Positions 24,687-32,976 of a stretch of DNA of 64,000 nt are shown piece after piece. The notes under the pieces were generated by a model that worked only from the letters and a program-made list of their open reading frames with translations, was not told the DNA's origin and did not search any database. The stretch lies in the NCBI GenBank assembly GCA_016234445.1, contig JACRBT010000002.1, forward strand, positions 372,001-436,000, given 5' to 3'. The position numbers and the translations under genes are program-made. The stretch is from Chloroflexota bacterium (GTDB lineage Bacteria > Chloroflexota > Dehalococcoidia > Tepidiformales > Tepidiformaceae). Position 1 is the stretch's first letter. Each line of letters opens with the position of its first letter.

Positions 24687-25853
24687 CTAAGACAGCAGGT
24701 AGATCATCCCGTTCGGGTCCGACGAGGCCATCATGCCCGTGCGGTAGCGGCCGCCGGCGAAACGCTCCGGGATGTCCTCGACCCCCGGCTCAACCATGAG
24801 CGCCGGCGTCCGCACGGTCACTTCAGCCGACTCGACCAGCTCCCAGAGGGCCTGGATGGGCGTGCCGGTGCGCGGGTCGGCGGGGACGACGTGGGCGTTG
24901 GTCACCGGGATGCCCACCGATTCGTCCAGGTACCAGGACGGGTGTGAGGCGAAGACGGGGCCGCATTCCGGCAGCCCCCAGACCGTCAGCGCCGGGCATT
25001 CGAACGACTTGCTCACCCGCCGGCGGGCATCAGGGTCGAACATCCCGTCGACAGAGACGAGGAAGGCCGCAAGCGTGCCGCGGGCGTCCTTGACCTGCTT
25101 CTTCGCCTCGCGCGTCGCTTCGTGGGCGTCGTCGAGGTCCCAGAAGACGTAGCCGGCGCCGGCGGATCGGATGAGATCGACCCGAGTTTCGAGCGAGGAC
25201 CCCTGGGGCGCGAGGACCAACGGCGCGCCCGCATACAGAGGGACGAGCACCGAAAGCAGCCCTTCCCAGCGTGAGAGCGGGAGCGTGGAAACCCACGGGC
25301 GCCCGCGACTCGACTGCAGGAAGGCCGCCATGCTGACCGCCGCGGCTAGCAAGGATCGATGGGAATGGGCGACGGGCCAGTCGCGGCCGCCGAGAGTGAC
25401 GGCGGGGGCGTGAAGGTCGATCCGGCCGAGGAGCGGGGTCACGCCGTCGGGCTCACCCGAGGCGACCTGGCCCGGTTCGAGGACCGTCGCGGCGCCGAAT
25501 TCGCTTGCGATCGCGGCCGTGTTCGCGCCGGGTGGGCTGATCCGGACGTGGAGCCCGGCGGCGAGCGCTCCGAGGAGCGTGACCACCGTCTCCAGCGAGT
25601 TGTCGCCCGGGAGGACGACCTTCGCGCCGGGCTGGGTGCTGTTGCGGAGGGCCCGGGCGGCGCCGTGGACGCGGGCCTGGAGGTCGGTCGTGGTCAGCTC
25701 CGTGCGGCCGGAGACGATCGCCACCTGCCCGGCGCGGTCGCGGGCGGGGACGGTGACGAGGAGATGAGGCAGCGAATACGGCGGCACGCCAAGAAGCCGC
25801 GCCACGCCCGTGGGCCAGTACCAGGATGGAGTGATGGCGATGGTCTTCGGCAT
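24687..25853 (-). CDS. Truncated, degenerate AMP-binding (acyl-CoA synthetase-like) protein
   Basis: A 388-residue protein corresponding to the large N-domain of ANL-family acyl-CoA synthetases. TDLQARVHGAARALR and GDNSLETVVTLLGALAAGLHV are typical early motifs. The P-loop region (usually TSGTTGxPKG) is replaced by PVAHSHRSLL with no Gly/Thr-rich loop. The hinge motif, usually YRTGD, reads YRTGMM, and the protein stops ten residues later, so the C-domain with the catalytic Lys is absent. It is probably not an active ligase. As the last gene of the large molybdoenzyme operon it might bind a substrate acid or act as a scaffold (inference). Confidence 0.65.
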   Translation of the reverse strand: MPKTIAITPSWYWPTGVARLLGVPPYSLPHLLVTVPARDRAGQVAIVSGRTELTTTDLQARVHGAARALRNSTQPGAKVVLPGDNSLETVVTLLGALAAGLHVRISPPGANTAAIASEFGAATVLEPGQVASGEPDGVTPLLGRIDLHAPAVTLGGRDWPVAHSHRSLLAAAVSMAAFLQSSRGRPWVSTLPLSRWEGLLSVLVPLYAGAPLVLAPQGSSLETRVDLIRSAGAGYVFWDLDDAHEATREAKKQVKDARGTLAAFLVSVDGMFDPDARRRVSKSFECPALTVWGLPECGPVFASHPSWYLDESVGIPVTNAHVVPADPRTGTPIQALWELVESAEVTVRTPALMVEPGVEDIPERFAGGRYRTGMMASSDPNGMIYLLS

Positions 25854-25865
25854 GCTTCCTTCCCC

Positions 25866-26327
25866 CTACCAGAGTCCGCCCACGTGGAGCGAGGCGCCAA
25901 GCGCGACCGCAACGATCGTAACGACGAGTTCGAGCCGGAGCACATGCTCCATCCGCTTGATGGCGACGCCGACCCGGGCGCGTTCGGCCTTCACTTCCTC
26001 TTCGGTCATGTGCGGCCGGGAACGTTTCGCCTGGGCCGGGTGGAGCCAGAATGCCATCGCCGACACGCAGGCGAGCAGCACCGCCCATGCGGCCGTCAGC
26101 AAGAGCAGCGTCTGGCCGTAGGAGTCGCCGAGGCTGAGTTCAGGGCTCCCCGCGCGGGCAGCGAGCTCGCCGTCATCCAGCCGGAGGACCATGAAGAGCC
26201 CGCTCAGGCCGATGACAAGCACGGAGACGAGGCCGAACCAGCGGTAGCGCCGGCCTGCGTTCTTGCAGACCACCGCGACCTGGGACGGCGGCATCGTCCG
26301 CTGGGCGTAGCGAAGCACCCACTCCAT
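25866..26327 (-). CDS. CopD-like 4-TM membrane protein, paralog b
   Basis: The ATG-initiated form has 153 residues with three hydrophobic segments (FGLVSVLVIGLSGLFMV, TLLLLTAAWAVLLACV, ELVVTIVAVALGASL). Upstream the frame stays open back to the stop codon shared with the previous gene and encodes about 25 further residues, LLATVHTLGWSVHAGGAIT, that align with helix 1 of the neighbouring paralog. The true start is therefore probably a CTG or ATC near 26380-26393 with no ATG/GTG/TTG available. His residues in the first helix could bind heme or copper. A membrane anchor or quinone link for the enzyme is possible. Confidence 0.6.
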   Translation of the reverse strand: MEWVLRYAQRTMPPSQVAVVCKNAGRRYRWFGLVSVLVIGLSGLFMVLRLDDGELAARAGSPELSLGDSYGQTLLLLTAAWAVLLACVSAMAFWLHPAQAKRSRPHMTEEEVKAERARVGVAIKRMEHVLRLELVVTIVAVALGASLHVGGLW

Positions 26328-26405
26328 CGTTATCGCGCCCCCGGCGTGGACGGACCAGCCGAGCGTGTGGACGGTGGCCAGGAGCGTGTCGATGGCGCGG
26401 CCTCG

Positions 26406-26972
26406 CTAGAGATCAATGAGACCACCGTACTTCAGCGAGGCGCCAAGTACAGCCGCGATCAGCGCGAGGACGAGGTCGGCGCGGGTGAGGCGCTGGATCC
26501 ACTCGGCGGCCTTGAGCTTTTGGTTCTGGGCGGCGCTCACGCCGGCGGCCGTGGTCCCGGTGCCAAGCCTGCCCGTCAGCCGCGGCCGCAGCACGAAGGT
26601 GATGATGAGCCCGTTGATGACGAGGACGCACCAGATCAGGAACAACACCAGCAGGGTCTGGCCGTAGCCCAGTTCGAGCGTCAGCCTTCCGTGGGTGAAG
26701 GGGGAGTTGAAGTCAAGCTCGGAGATGCCCGGCAGGAACGTCTGGTTGAGGCGCAGCACCGCGGTCACGATGATGAGGCCGAGTGAGCCCCACACCAGCC
26801 AGAGGAAGCGGTCCGCCGTCTTCTGCCCCATTACCTGGGCCTGCGCGGGGGGAATGGAGGCCTGGGCCGGTCCGAGCACGTACTCCATCGCGATCGCGCC
26901 ACCGATGTAGGTCGCAAAGCCGATGTCGTGCAGGAATGCGTAGAGGCTGGCTACCCAGAGGTCCTGGTCCAC
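26406..26972 (-). CDS. CopD-like 4-TM membrane protein, paralog a
   Basis: A 188-residue inner-membrane protein with four predicted helices, starting MDQDLWVASLYAFLHDIGFATYIGGAIAMEYV. His in FLHDIG and in PFTHGRL are candidates for heme or metal ligation. The fold and pattern resemble CopD/DUF2269-type four-helix proteins. Together with paralog b it is the only membrane component in the operon, so the pair could form a quinone- or electron-handling anchor replacing NarI. That role is inference. It starts 10 bases after the nitroreductase-like gene ends. Confidence 0.65.
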   Translation of the reverse strand: MDQDLWVASLYAFLHDIGFATYIGGAIAMEYVLGPAQASIPPAQAQVMGQKTADRFLWLVWGSLGLIIVTAVLRLNQTFLPGISELDFNSPFTHGRLTLELGYGQTLLVLFLIWCVLVINGLIITFVLRPRLTGRLGTGTTAAGVSAAQNQKLKAAEWIQRLTRADLVLALIAAVLGASLKYGGLIDL

Positions 26973-26982
26973 TTGACGCTCC

Positions 26983-28437
26983 TTAAGCGCCCGACGGGTC
27001 CGGCGTCCCCGGGTGCCAGTCGCGGAAGTGGTCGTGCAACTGCGGCGTCACCAGGTAAGGCTCGGAGCCCTTCAGGGCGTAGAACTTGCGATAGAACCCA
27101 AGGTCGACATGGTGGACCTGGGCGGAGAACTTGGCGCGGACCGGGTTGATGTAGGCCGGGGCGCAGCCGTACTTCTCCACCAGGTACTTCACCGTCGCCG
27201 TCGCGGCTTCGATGACCCAGTCGGGGATGTGGGCGCGGGGATGTTCGAGGATGCGCTGGAGCGTCTCTTCGTTGAAGGGCCCGCCACTCCGTGCGGCCCA
27301 GTTGTCCTCGGGCGAAAGCTGTGCCCCGCTGCCGTAGCGGAGGTTCGCGACGTATTCGACCAGGGATGCGGCGGTCGGGAACTTCTTGTTTGGGGTCATG
27401 GTCGCGTCGAAGATCCCGGGGAGCCCGGTGCAGGTCGCGGTCCGCGAAGGATTCCGCGCCGGCTGCCGTTCGAGATGCCCAAAGCCAAGCCCCCGCGCGA
27501 CTTCCGGGTACGCGCCGAGGAGGAGGTCGTCCGAATACCCGCCGATCGGCCAGGCGCCGAGGCCGATCGCTTCGGCCGCGAGGCGGATGTTCTGGACCAT
27601 GCAGGCGGCCTCGCTGGCGTGGAGCATCAGCGCGAGCTCGTCAAAGGTCGGGATCGGGAAGCCGACTTCGAGGAAGCCGGGCTTGATCCATTCGTCCACG
27701 CCGCAGGGCTTGTCGGTCTCCGGATCCTGCAGGTAGAAGCCGGAGAACTGGTAGGAGGAGAGGAGGAGGTTGACCCATTCGAGCCCGACGTCTCCGACGG
27801 GGAGGAACCAGGTGCTGCCCTGGCGGTTGAGGTTGTACTGGAGGGCGCCCATCGTCCGGACGTTGTGGGTGCCGGGGGGCGCGGTCGACCAGCCGACGTC
27901 GGGACGCCGGTCCATCACCCGGACGCGGCTCTTGCGGTACCAGTCGAGGAGTTTGCCGTAGTCCTCGGGACCGTCGATCTCGAGGGGGGCGCTCCGTTCG
28001 AGGCCCGGCTTGTAGAGGTGGACGCCGTCGTCGTTGACGATGAAGAGGTGGACGCCCTGGCCGTTGCTCGAGCTTGGGGCCGTCCGGCCGGACCAGTTCG
28101 TCAGGCTCGAAAGGTCGCCGTGGAGGGGGACGTCGGCAGCGGCGATGCCGTTGGGCCCGGCCGCCGCCCAGGCGATGAGCGCCTCTTCGAGTTCCGTCAG
28201 GCGGACCGCCGGCGCCTCTGACGCGTAAGACAGCGGGCCTTCTTCCTGGACCACGGGGCGGCCGCCGGCGTAGGCGGGCGTCTCTTCGCGGCCGGTTTCG
28301 CTCCAGTAGCCCAGGCCCATGCGCCGGGTGCGGAGTGTGGAAAGGAGGCGAAACACCGCTGGCGTCTGGTCGAATGCCCGGCCGAGTGCCTCTTGCTCGC
28401 CGGACGTGACAGCGGACCTGGGCTCAGTGCTCGTCAA
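26983..28437 (-). CDS. Nitroreductase-superfamily-like protein, 484 residues
   Basis: A large soluble protein. SEAACMVQNIRLAAEAIGLGAWPIGGYS resembles the central helix of nitroreductase/SagB-type flavoproteins, and FDELALMLHASEA precedes it. The remaining sequence, about 250 extra residues, is not recognised; WSGRTAPSSSNGQG near residue 120 may be the flavin phosphate region (R, SS, G). Translation probably starts at TTG 28435-28437, with GAGGTG upstream, 14 bases inside the alpha2 gene. It may be a redox partner or act on the product of the molybdoenzyme. Assignment is moderate. Confidence 0.55.
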   Translation of the reverse strand: MTSTEPRSAVTSGEQEALGRAFDQTPAVFRLLSTLRTRRMGLGYWSETGREETPAYAGGRPVVQEEGPLSYASEAPAVRLTELEEALIAWAAAGPNGIAAADVPLHGDLSSLTNWSGRTAPSSSNGQGVHLFIVNDDGVHLYKPGLERSAPLEIDGPEDYGKLLDWYRKSRVRVMDRRPDVGWSTAPPGTHNVRTMGALQYNLNRQGSTWFLPVGDVGLEWVNLLLSSYQFSGFYLQDPETDKPCGVDEWIKPGFLEVGFPIPTFDELALMLHASEAACMVQNIRLAAEAIGLGAWPIGGYSDDLLLGAYPEVARGLGFGHLERQPARNPSRTATCTGLPGIFDATMTPNKKFPTAASLVEYVANLRYGSGAQLSPEDNWAARSGGPFNEETLQRILEHPRAHIPDWVIEAATATVKYLVEKYGCAPAYINPVRAKFSAQVHHVDLGFYRKFYALKGSEPYLVTPQLHDHFRDWHPGTPDPSGA

Positions 28438-31198
28438 CCTTCCTCACCTCCACGAAGACTGCGCGGTCGGCCGGGACTGGCTGCCAGCCGAAGGGAAGAT
28501 AGCGCAGGTGGCCATACCTGCCGACCAGGTGGAGCCACTTCACCATCCCTGGTTCGACCTGGTTGGGGCCTTGCCAGTCCTTGAACATATGCGGCTCCCA
28601 GCCGTTGTAGACGATCACCTGCCCCGGCCGCACACGCGGCGAAACGCGGGCGCGGATGGTGCAGGTGCCGCGGTCATTGTGCATCTCAACCATGTCGCCG
28701 TCGCGGATGCCGCGAGCCTCGGCGTCGATCGCCCCGATGGTCAGCAGAGGCTCGCCCCGGTGCGTACCGGCGAGCACGGGGTTGCCCATCGAAACCGCAT
28801 GGACGGTCCAGCGCGAGTGGCCGCTGGTCAGGATCAGCGGGTAGTCGCCGCCCTGCTTGGGCGGATCCTTGTGGCAGGGGAAGTCCTCCCCAGCTTCTGC
28901 GAACCAGGGGTGGTCAATGAGGAACTGGGCGCGGCGGGTGAGCGTCGGGAAGGGGACGCCGTCGCGGCTGTGCCATTCGAACGCCGTCAGGGTCGAGTCG
29001 GGCTTCACGTCGCTCGCGAGCGAGAGCCCCGGCGCGAACATGCCCAGCCCGGAGAAGCGGACGGTCCCGCGCTTCCGGAGCGAGTCCGGCGACCCTTCCG
29101 GCGGGAGCGTCCCGGCCTCGACGCTGTCGCGCAGCCACTCTTCGAGGACCGCCTGTTCGTTGTCGTAGGCGCCGTTCTGGGTGAAGGTCTCGGCGAGGGT
29201 GTCGAGCCTTCGCGTCTGGCGGCGGCCGTCCAGGTACTCGATCTCGTCGCGCTCGATGGCCCGCTCCTGGACTTTCCGGGAAAGCTCACGGAAGAGTTGC
29301 CACTCGGTCTTCGACTCGCCCCGAGGCGGCGCAGCCGGCTCGGAGAAGCCGACGTGGAAGGAGTGCGTGATCGCGTACTGGAGGTTCGGCCGCTCGTACT
29401 GCATTGCAGCGGGGAGGACGATGTCCGCCCAGAGCGCCGTCGAACTCATCCGCGTGTCGACGACGACCACCTTCTCCAGGTTCGGCCAGAGTTCCTGGAG
29501 GAGGGTGCTGCTGCCGCCCCGCTGGCGGCGCACCGGGTTCGTCGCGACGATGAACAGCACCTGGGGGTCGGTGGACGGCCCCGGGCGGACGATGCCACCC
29601 CACCAGCCGCGCTTTGTCGCTTCGCTCAGGTACTCCTCGAACGGGCGCTTCATCGCCGGGTCGGACCATTCGGCCTTGTTCCACGTCGCTTTGTAGCCGG
29701 CGTGGTGGTAGTGGAAGAAGGCGGGCGGGCTGGCCGTTCCCGAGGTGAGGCCGCGCTGGAGGAGCTCGTACCCGAGGATCTCGTCCGAGGCTTCTTCGTC
29801 CTGGGTGCGGAGGGTGTTAATGGCGCCGTCGATGCCGTCCATCACGCGGATCGTCTCGGCGACGCCCCCCTTCTGCTTCATCCCGAAGAGCATGTAGCCG
29901 TCGAGCCCCGCGAGGGCCAGGCCCTGGATGCCCGAGCCCTTGCGCCCCCAGTTCCCGGTGAGCGCGAGGAAGAGGCACATCGCCCGCTCCATCAGGTCAC
30001 CGTGGTAGTACTTGGGGGTGTTGAAACCTTCGATGATCTTCGTCCGCTTGCGGGCGGCTTCCCGGGCGAGGACGCGGATGGTCTCCGGGTTGACGCCACA
30101 GATGGCGCTCGCCTGCTCGGGGGAGTAGTCGGCCAGGCGTTCGCGGAGGAGTTCCCACGCCGGCGTCACTTCGATCGCGCTGCCGTCGGCGCCGTTGACG
30201 GTGAACCGTCCTTCGAGCGCCGGGCGCGCCTCGCCGAGGAGCAGGGTGCCGCGGGGCGCCTCTGCCAGCTTCCCTGCGACTTCGTCCCACCAGTAGAACT
30301 GGTCCTCGCGCGACCCGGCGGTGACATCGGACCCGCGGAGGAAGCGGCGAGTGTCCGTGCGGACCAGCAGGGGCAGGTCGGTCTGGGATCGGACGAAGTC
30401 GAGGTGGGCGAGTCCCTCGTCGATGATCACCCGGCACATGCCGAGGGCGAAGGCGGCGTCGGTGCCCGCCCGCATGGGGACGAATTCGTCCGAGATCACG
30501 CAGGAGGCGCTGTAGTCGGGGGCGATGGCCACCACTTTCGAGCCGTGGTAGCGCGCCTCGGTGATGAAGTGCGCGTAGGGGATCGAGGTGTACGACGGGT
30601 TGGAGTGCCAGATGAGGATGAGTTCGGTGTGGAAGGTGTCGTCGACGCTGCTCGCGCACGAGAACTTCCCGAACGTTATGTGATGCCCCGCCGGGAAGTC
30701 GTTGATGAGGCCGTTGGCGTCGAGCGTGACGGCGCCGAGGAGCCCCGCGAACCGCAGGTACGCCGCCTGCGCCAGGAGCCCGCCTTCGACCGTCTCTTCA
30801 AAGACGATCGACTCCGGCCCCTCGTAGTCGATGGCGTCGAGGAGGGCGTCGGCCACCTCGGTGAGGGCCTCGTCCCAGGTGATCCGCTCCCACTTCCCTT
30901 CGCCCCGTTCGCCCGCGCGCCGGAGGGGGTACAGCAGCCGATCCGGCGCGGTGAGCTGCTGGCTCCAGGCGCTGCCCTTCTGGCAGCTCATCGGGTTCAT
31001 GTCGGGGACGCCGGCCTCGACCGTGCGGTAGTTCCCCGCGGGTTCTTCGAAGACGACGGCCCCGTCCTTCGCGTAGACGCGGTATGAGCAGGTGGAGAGA
31101 CAGTTCAGACAGTGGGTACCGTAGGTCGCGTGATCCCACGACCATCTCCCCCGGTACCGTTCTTGCGTGTCGTTGGTGGCCGGGGACTTCGTTGCCAT
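28424..31198 (-). CDS. Type II DMSO-reductase-family catalytic subunit (alpha2), Mo-bisPGD
   Basis: A 924-residue molybdoenzyme. FS0 ligands are His29-x3-Cys33-x3-Cys37 and Cys72 in MNPMSCQKGSAWS. LINDFPAGHHITFGK gives Asp167 as the Mo-ligand candidate. NPSYTSIPYAHFITEARYHG and SGHSRWTVHAVSMGN are MGD regions. No Tat signal is present (MATKSPATND). ATG 31198 has GGAG eight bases upstream. It is the fifth catalytic/partner gene in the minus operon, placed after the chaperone, and has no beta or gamma of its own, so it may share beta2/gamma2. Confidence 0.86.
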   Translation of the reverse strand: MATKSPATNDTQERYRGRWSWDHATYGTHCLNCLSTCSYRVYAKDGAVVFEEPAGNYRTVEAGVPDMNPMSCQKGSAWSQQLTAPDRLLYPLRRAGERGEGKWERITWDEALTEVADALLDAIDYEGPESIVFEETVEGGLLAQAAYLRFAGLLGAVTLDANGLINDFPAGHHITFGKFSCASSVDDTFHTELILIWHSNPSYTSIPYAHFITEARYHGSKVVAIAPDYSASCVISDEFVPMRAGTDAAFALGMCRVIIDEGLAHLDFVRSQTDLPLLVRTDTRRFLRGSDVTAGSREDQFYWWDEVAGKLAEAPRGTLLLGEARPALEGRFTVNGADGSAIEVTPAWELLRERLADYSPEQASAICGVNPETIRVLAREAARKRTKIIEGFNTPKYYHGDLMERAMCLFLALTGNWGRKGSGIQGLALAGLDGYMLFGMKQKGGVAETIRVMDGIDGAINTLRTQDEEASDEILGYELLQRGLTSGTASPPAFFHYHHAGYKATWNKAEWSDPAMKRPFEEYLSEATKRGWWGGIVRPGPSTDPQVLFIVATNPVRRQRGGSSTLLQELWPNLEKVVVVDTRMSSTALWADIVLPAAMQYERPNLQYAITHSFHVGFSEPAAPPRGESKTEWQLFRELSRKVQERAIERDEIEYLDGRRQTRRLDTLAETFTQNGAYDNEQAVLEEWLRDSVEAGTLPPEGSPDSLRKRGTVRFSGLGMFAPGLSLASDVKPDSTLTAFEWHSRDGVPFPTLTRRAQFLIDHPWFAEAGEDFPCHKDPPKQGGDYPLILTSGHSRWTVHAVSMGNPVLAGTHRGEPLLTIGAIDAEARGIRDGDMVEMHNDRGTCTIRARVSPRVRPGQVIVYNGWEPHMFKDWQGPNQVEPGMVKWLHLVGRYGHLRYLPFGWQPVPADRAVFVEVRKVDEH

Positions 31199-31208
31199 TG
31201 CTGCTCCG

Positions 31209-31224
31209 CCCCGCCTACGCGGGG
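31209..31224. repeat. 6-bp hairpin over the chaperone stop codon
   Basis: CCCCGC-CTAC-GCGGGG spans the stop codon of the cluster 2 chaperone and ends 15 bases downstream of, in transcription order before, the alpha2 start. It could tune translation or mRNA processing between the two genes. Stem is short and no U-tract follows. Confidence 0.3.
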
Positions 31225-31898
31225 ACCGCGGTGAGGTGGGCGGCATCCGCCTCGGCGAAGGCCGCGCAGCGGCTCACGGCCCACTGCCAGAAGGGCATGG
31301 GGGCCTGGGCCTCGGTGCGCTTCACGAGCTCCGGCAACCAGTTGAGCTGCCGGTCGAGGAAGTCGTGCTGGGCGCGCCGGAACGAGGCTCGCAGCCGCGG
31401 CGAGGAGGAGGTGGCCTCCTTGAAGGTCAGGAACTTCATGAACTCCAGCTCGGTCGCCAGGTGGTCGGCCGGGCGCGGGTCCTCCGCCGAAGCCTTCAGC
31501 CCGAAGTACTCGTAGAAGCGCACGACCTCTTCGAGCTTCTTCATCCGGTCACCGCCGCCATAGACGCCCCCGAAGAGCGACGCCGCGGGACCGCCCGGTC
31601 CAGAGCCGACTTCGAAGAGGCGAAGGTACTCCGCCTGGAAGTCGGCTTCGGAGACCGCCGCGTCAACCGCGGCGGCCCCGAAATCGAACGTGAACGGCAG
31701 CAGGCTCGTGTCGTGGGCCAGGCGGGCCGGCCACTCGCCCTGGACCGCGGCCGAGTGGGAGTCGGCGTCGGGACAGGTCATGAGGCGCGCCAGCGACTGG
31801 TAGACCGCGAGCCGGGCGGTGATCTCGTTGTCCGGGAGTTCCATCTCCTGGCTGGCTTCGCCGTCGATCTGGAGCCCCGCGAGGGAGTAAACAAACAT
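31215..31898 (-). CDS. TorD/NarJ-family molybdoenzyme chaperone (cluster 2)
   Basis: A 227-residue helical protein. ADFQAEYLRLFEVGSGPGGPAASLFGGVYGG matches the conserved TorD core of the cluster 1 chaperone, and ELEFMKFLTFKEA is the next helix. It is about 40 residues longer at the N-terminus (MFVYSLAGLQIDGEA). It lies between beta2 and alpha2 in the operon and would load Mo-bisPGD into alpha2, alpha3 and possibly alpha4. With only two chaperones for four catalytic subunits, each must serve several clients. Confidence 0.78.
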   Translation of the reverse strand: MFVYSLAGLQIDGEASQEMELPDNEITARLAVYQSLARLMTCPDADSHSAAVQGEWPARLAHDTSLLPFTFDFGAAAVDAAVSEADFQAEYLRLFEVGSGPGGPAASLFGGVYGGGDRMKKLEEVVRFYEYFGLKASAEDPRPADHLATELEFMKFLTFKEATSSSPRLRASFRRAQHDFLDRQLNWLPELVKRTEAQAPMPFWQWAVSRCAAFAEADAAHLTAVPA

Positions 31899-31910
31899 AG
31901 CGAAACCTCT

Positions 31911-32966
31911 CTAGGAGACGGGCGTCAACTCGGCCGGGTCCTGCGTGAATGGCCCGAGGAGCTCCGTCCAATGGTAGGCGATGAGGGTGGAGAGAATCTC
32001 CGACTTGCCCCCGCCGCGGACCTTCTCCATCTCGCTCTTGAGGGTGCCGAGGGCCGTGTGGACATCGGGCCCAAAGAGCGATTCGAGGTACTCGTTCGGG
32101 ATGCGCGGGTTCTCGGTGTCGATGCTCATGTCCTCCTTCAGGCGGGCGGGAGACATCGGCGGGACGTAGTAGACGTTCGGGCGGGTGCCGTACTCCGCGT
32201 GCATCGGGAGCGCGACCTTCCACTCGTTGACAAGCTTGTGGACCGGGCTGTCTTCGTCAGAGAGGCGGCCTATGAAGACAGCCCGGCCAGGGCATTGGCG
32301 CACGCAAGCGGGCGCAACACCTGCTTCGATCCGGGGGAAACAGCCGATGCACTGCTGGGCAACGTGCCGTTCGTAGTTGAAGTAGATCTTCTTGTAGGGG
32401 CAGGCTTCCATGCAGAAGCGGTCGCCCATGCAGACGTCTTCGTCGCGAAGGACGAGCCCGTCCTCCTGCTTCACCAGCGCGCCGGTGGGGCAGGCGGAGA
32501 CGCAGACCGGGTTCGTGCAGTGGTTGCAGATCCGGGGCAGGTAGAAGTAGTAGGAGTTCGGCCATTCGCCGGCCCCCTGGTCTTCGTCCCAGTTCATCGC
32601 CCAGCGGTTCTCGCGGGGGGCCTGCGGTTCGAGGTGGGCCTTGCCGGCGGTGCCGCCGTAGAAGACCTCGTAGTAGTTGAAGTCCCAGCCGCCGCCGAAT
32701 TCTTCGCGGGTTGGCTGATGGCCGGCGCGGGGCTTGCCGGTGGCCACGTCGATGCCGCCGCCCATGGACTCCCAGCCCTTGGGGGTGCCAAGCCCCGGCT
32801 GGGTGTTCACCGAACACCACCATTGCTGTTCCTCGCCCGACTCGCGGGTCCAGAGCACCTTGCAGGCGACCGAACAGGTCTGGCAGCCGATGCACTTGTT
32901 GAGGTCGAAGACCCAGGCGAGTTGCCCGGACCCGGTGGAGACAGTTCCAGTCCCGTTAGTGCTCAT
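31911..32966 (-). CDS. Iron-sulfur subunit (beta2) of the type II molybdoenzyme
   Basis: A 351-residue subunit with four cluster sites: C25/C28/C31/C35, C147/C150/C155/C159, C179-x2-Asp182-x2-C185-x3-C189, and C206/C209/C221/C225. The variable third-cluster position is Asp182, where beta1 has Tyr and NarH has Trp. An Asp can ligate iron, so this cluster might be [4Fe-4S] rather than [3Fe-4S]. PNVYYVPPMSP is conserved. A perfect AAGGAGG lies before ATG 32966. It starts 10 bases after gamma2. Confidence 0.88.
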   Translation of the reverse strand: MSTNGTGTVSTGSGQLAWVFDLNKCIGCQTCSVACKVLWTRESGEEQQWWCSVNTQPGLGTPKGWESMGGGIDVATGKPRAGHQPTREEFGGGWDFNYYEVFYGGTAGKAHLEPQAPRENRWAMNWDEDQGAGEWPNSYYFYLPRICNHCTNPVCVSACPTGALVKQEDGLVLRDEDVCMGDRFCMEACPYKKIYFNYERHVAQQCIGCFPRIEAGVAPACVRQCPGRAVFIGRLSDEDSPVHKLVNEWKVALPMHAEYGTRPNVYYVPPMSPARLKEDMSIDTENPRIPNEYLESLFGPDVHTALGTLKSEMEKVRGGGKSEILSTLIAYHWTELLGPFTQDPAELTPVS

Positions 32967-32976
32967 GGCTCCCTCC

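Noticed and set aside
28319-31087. Plus-strand open frame of 922 codons opposite alpha2
   Set aside because: Shadow of the alpha2 gene; no motif, composition of antisense GC-rich DNA.
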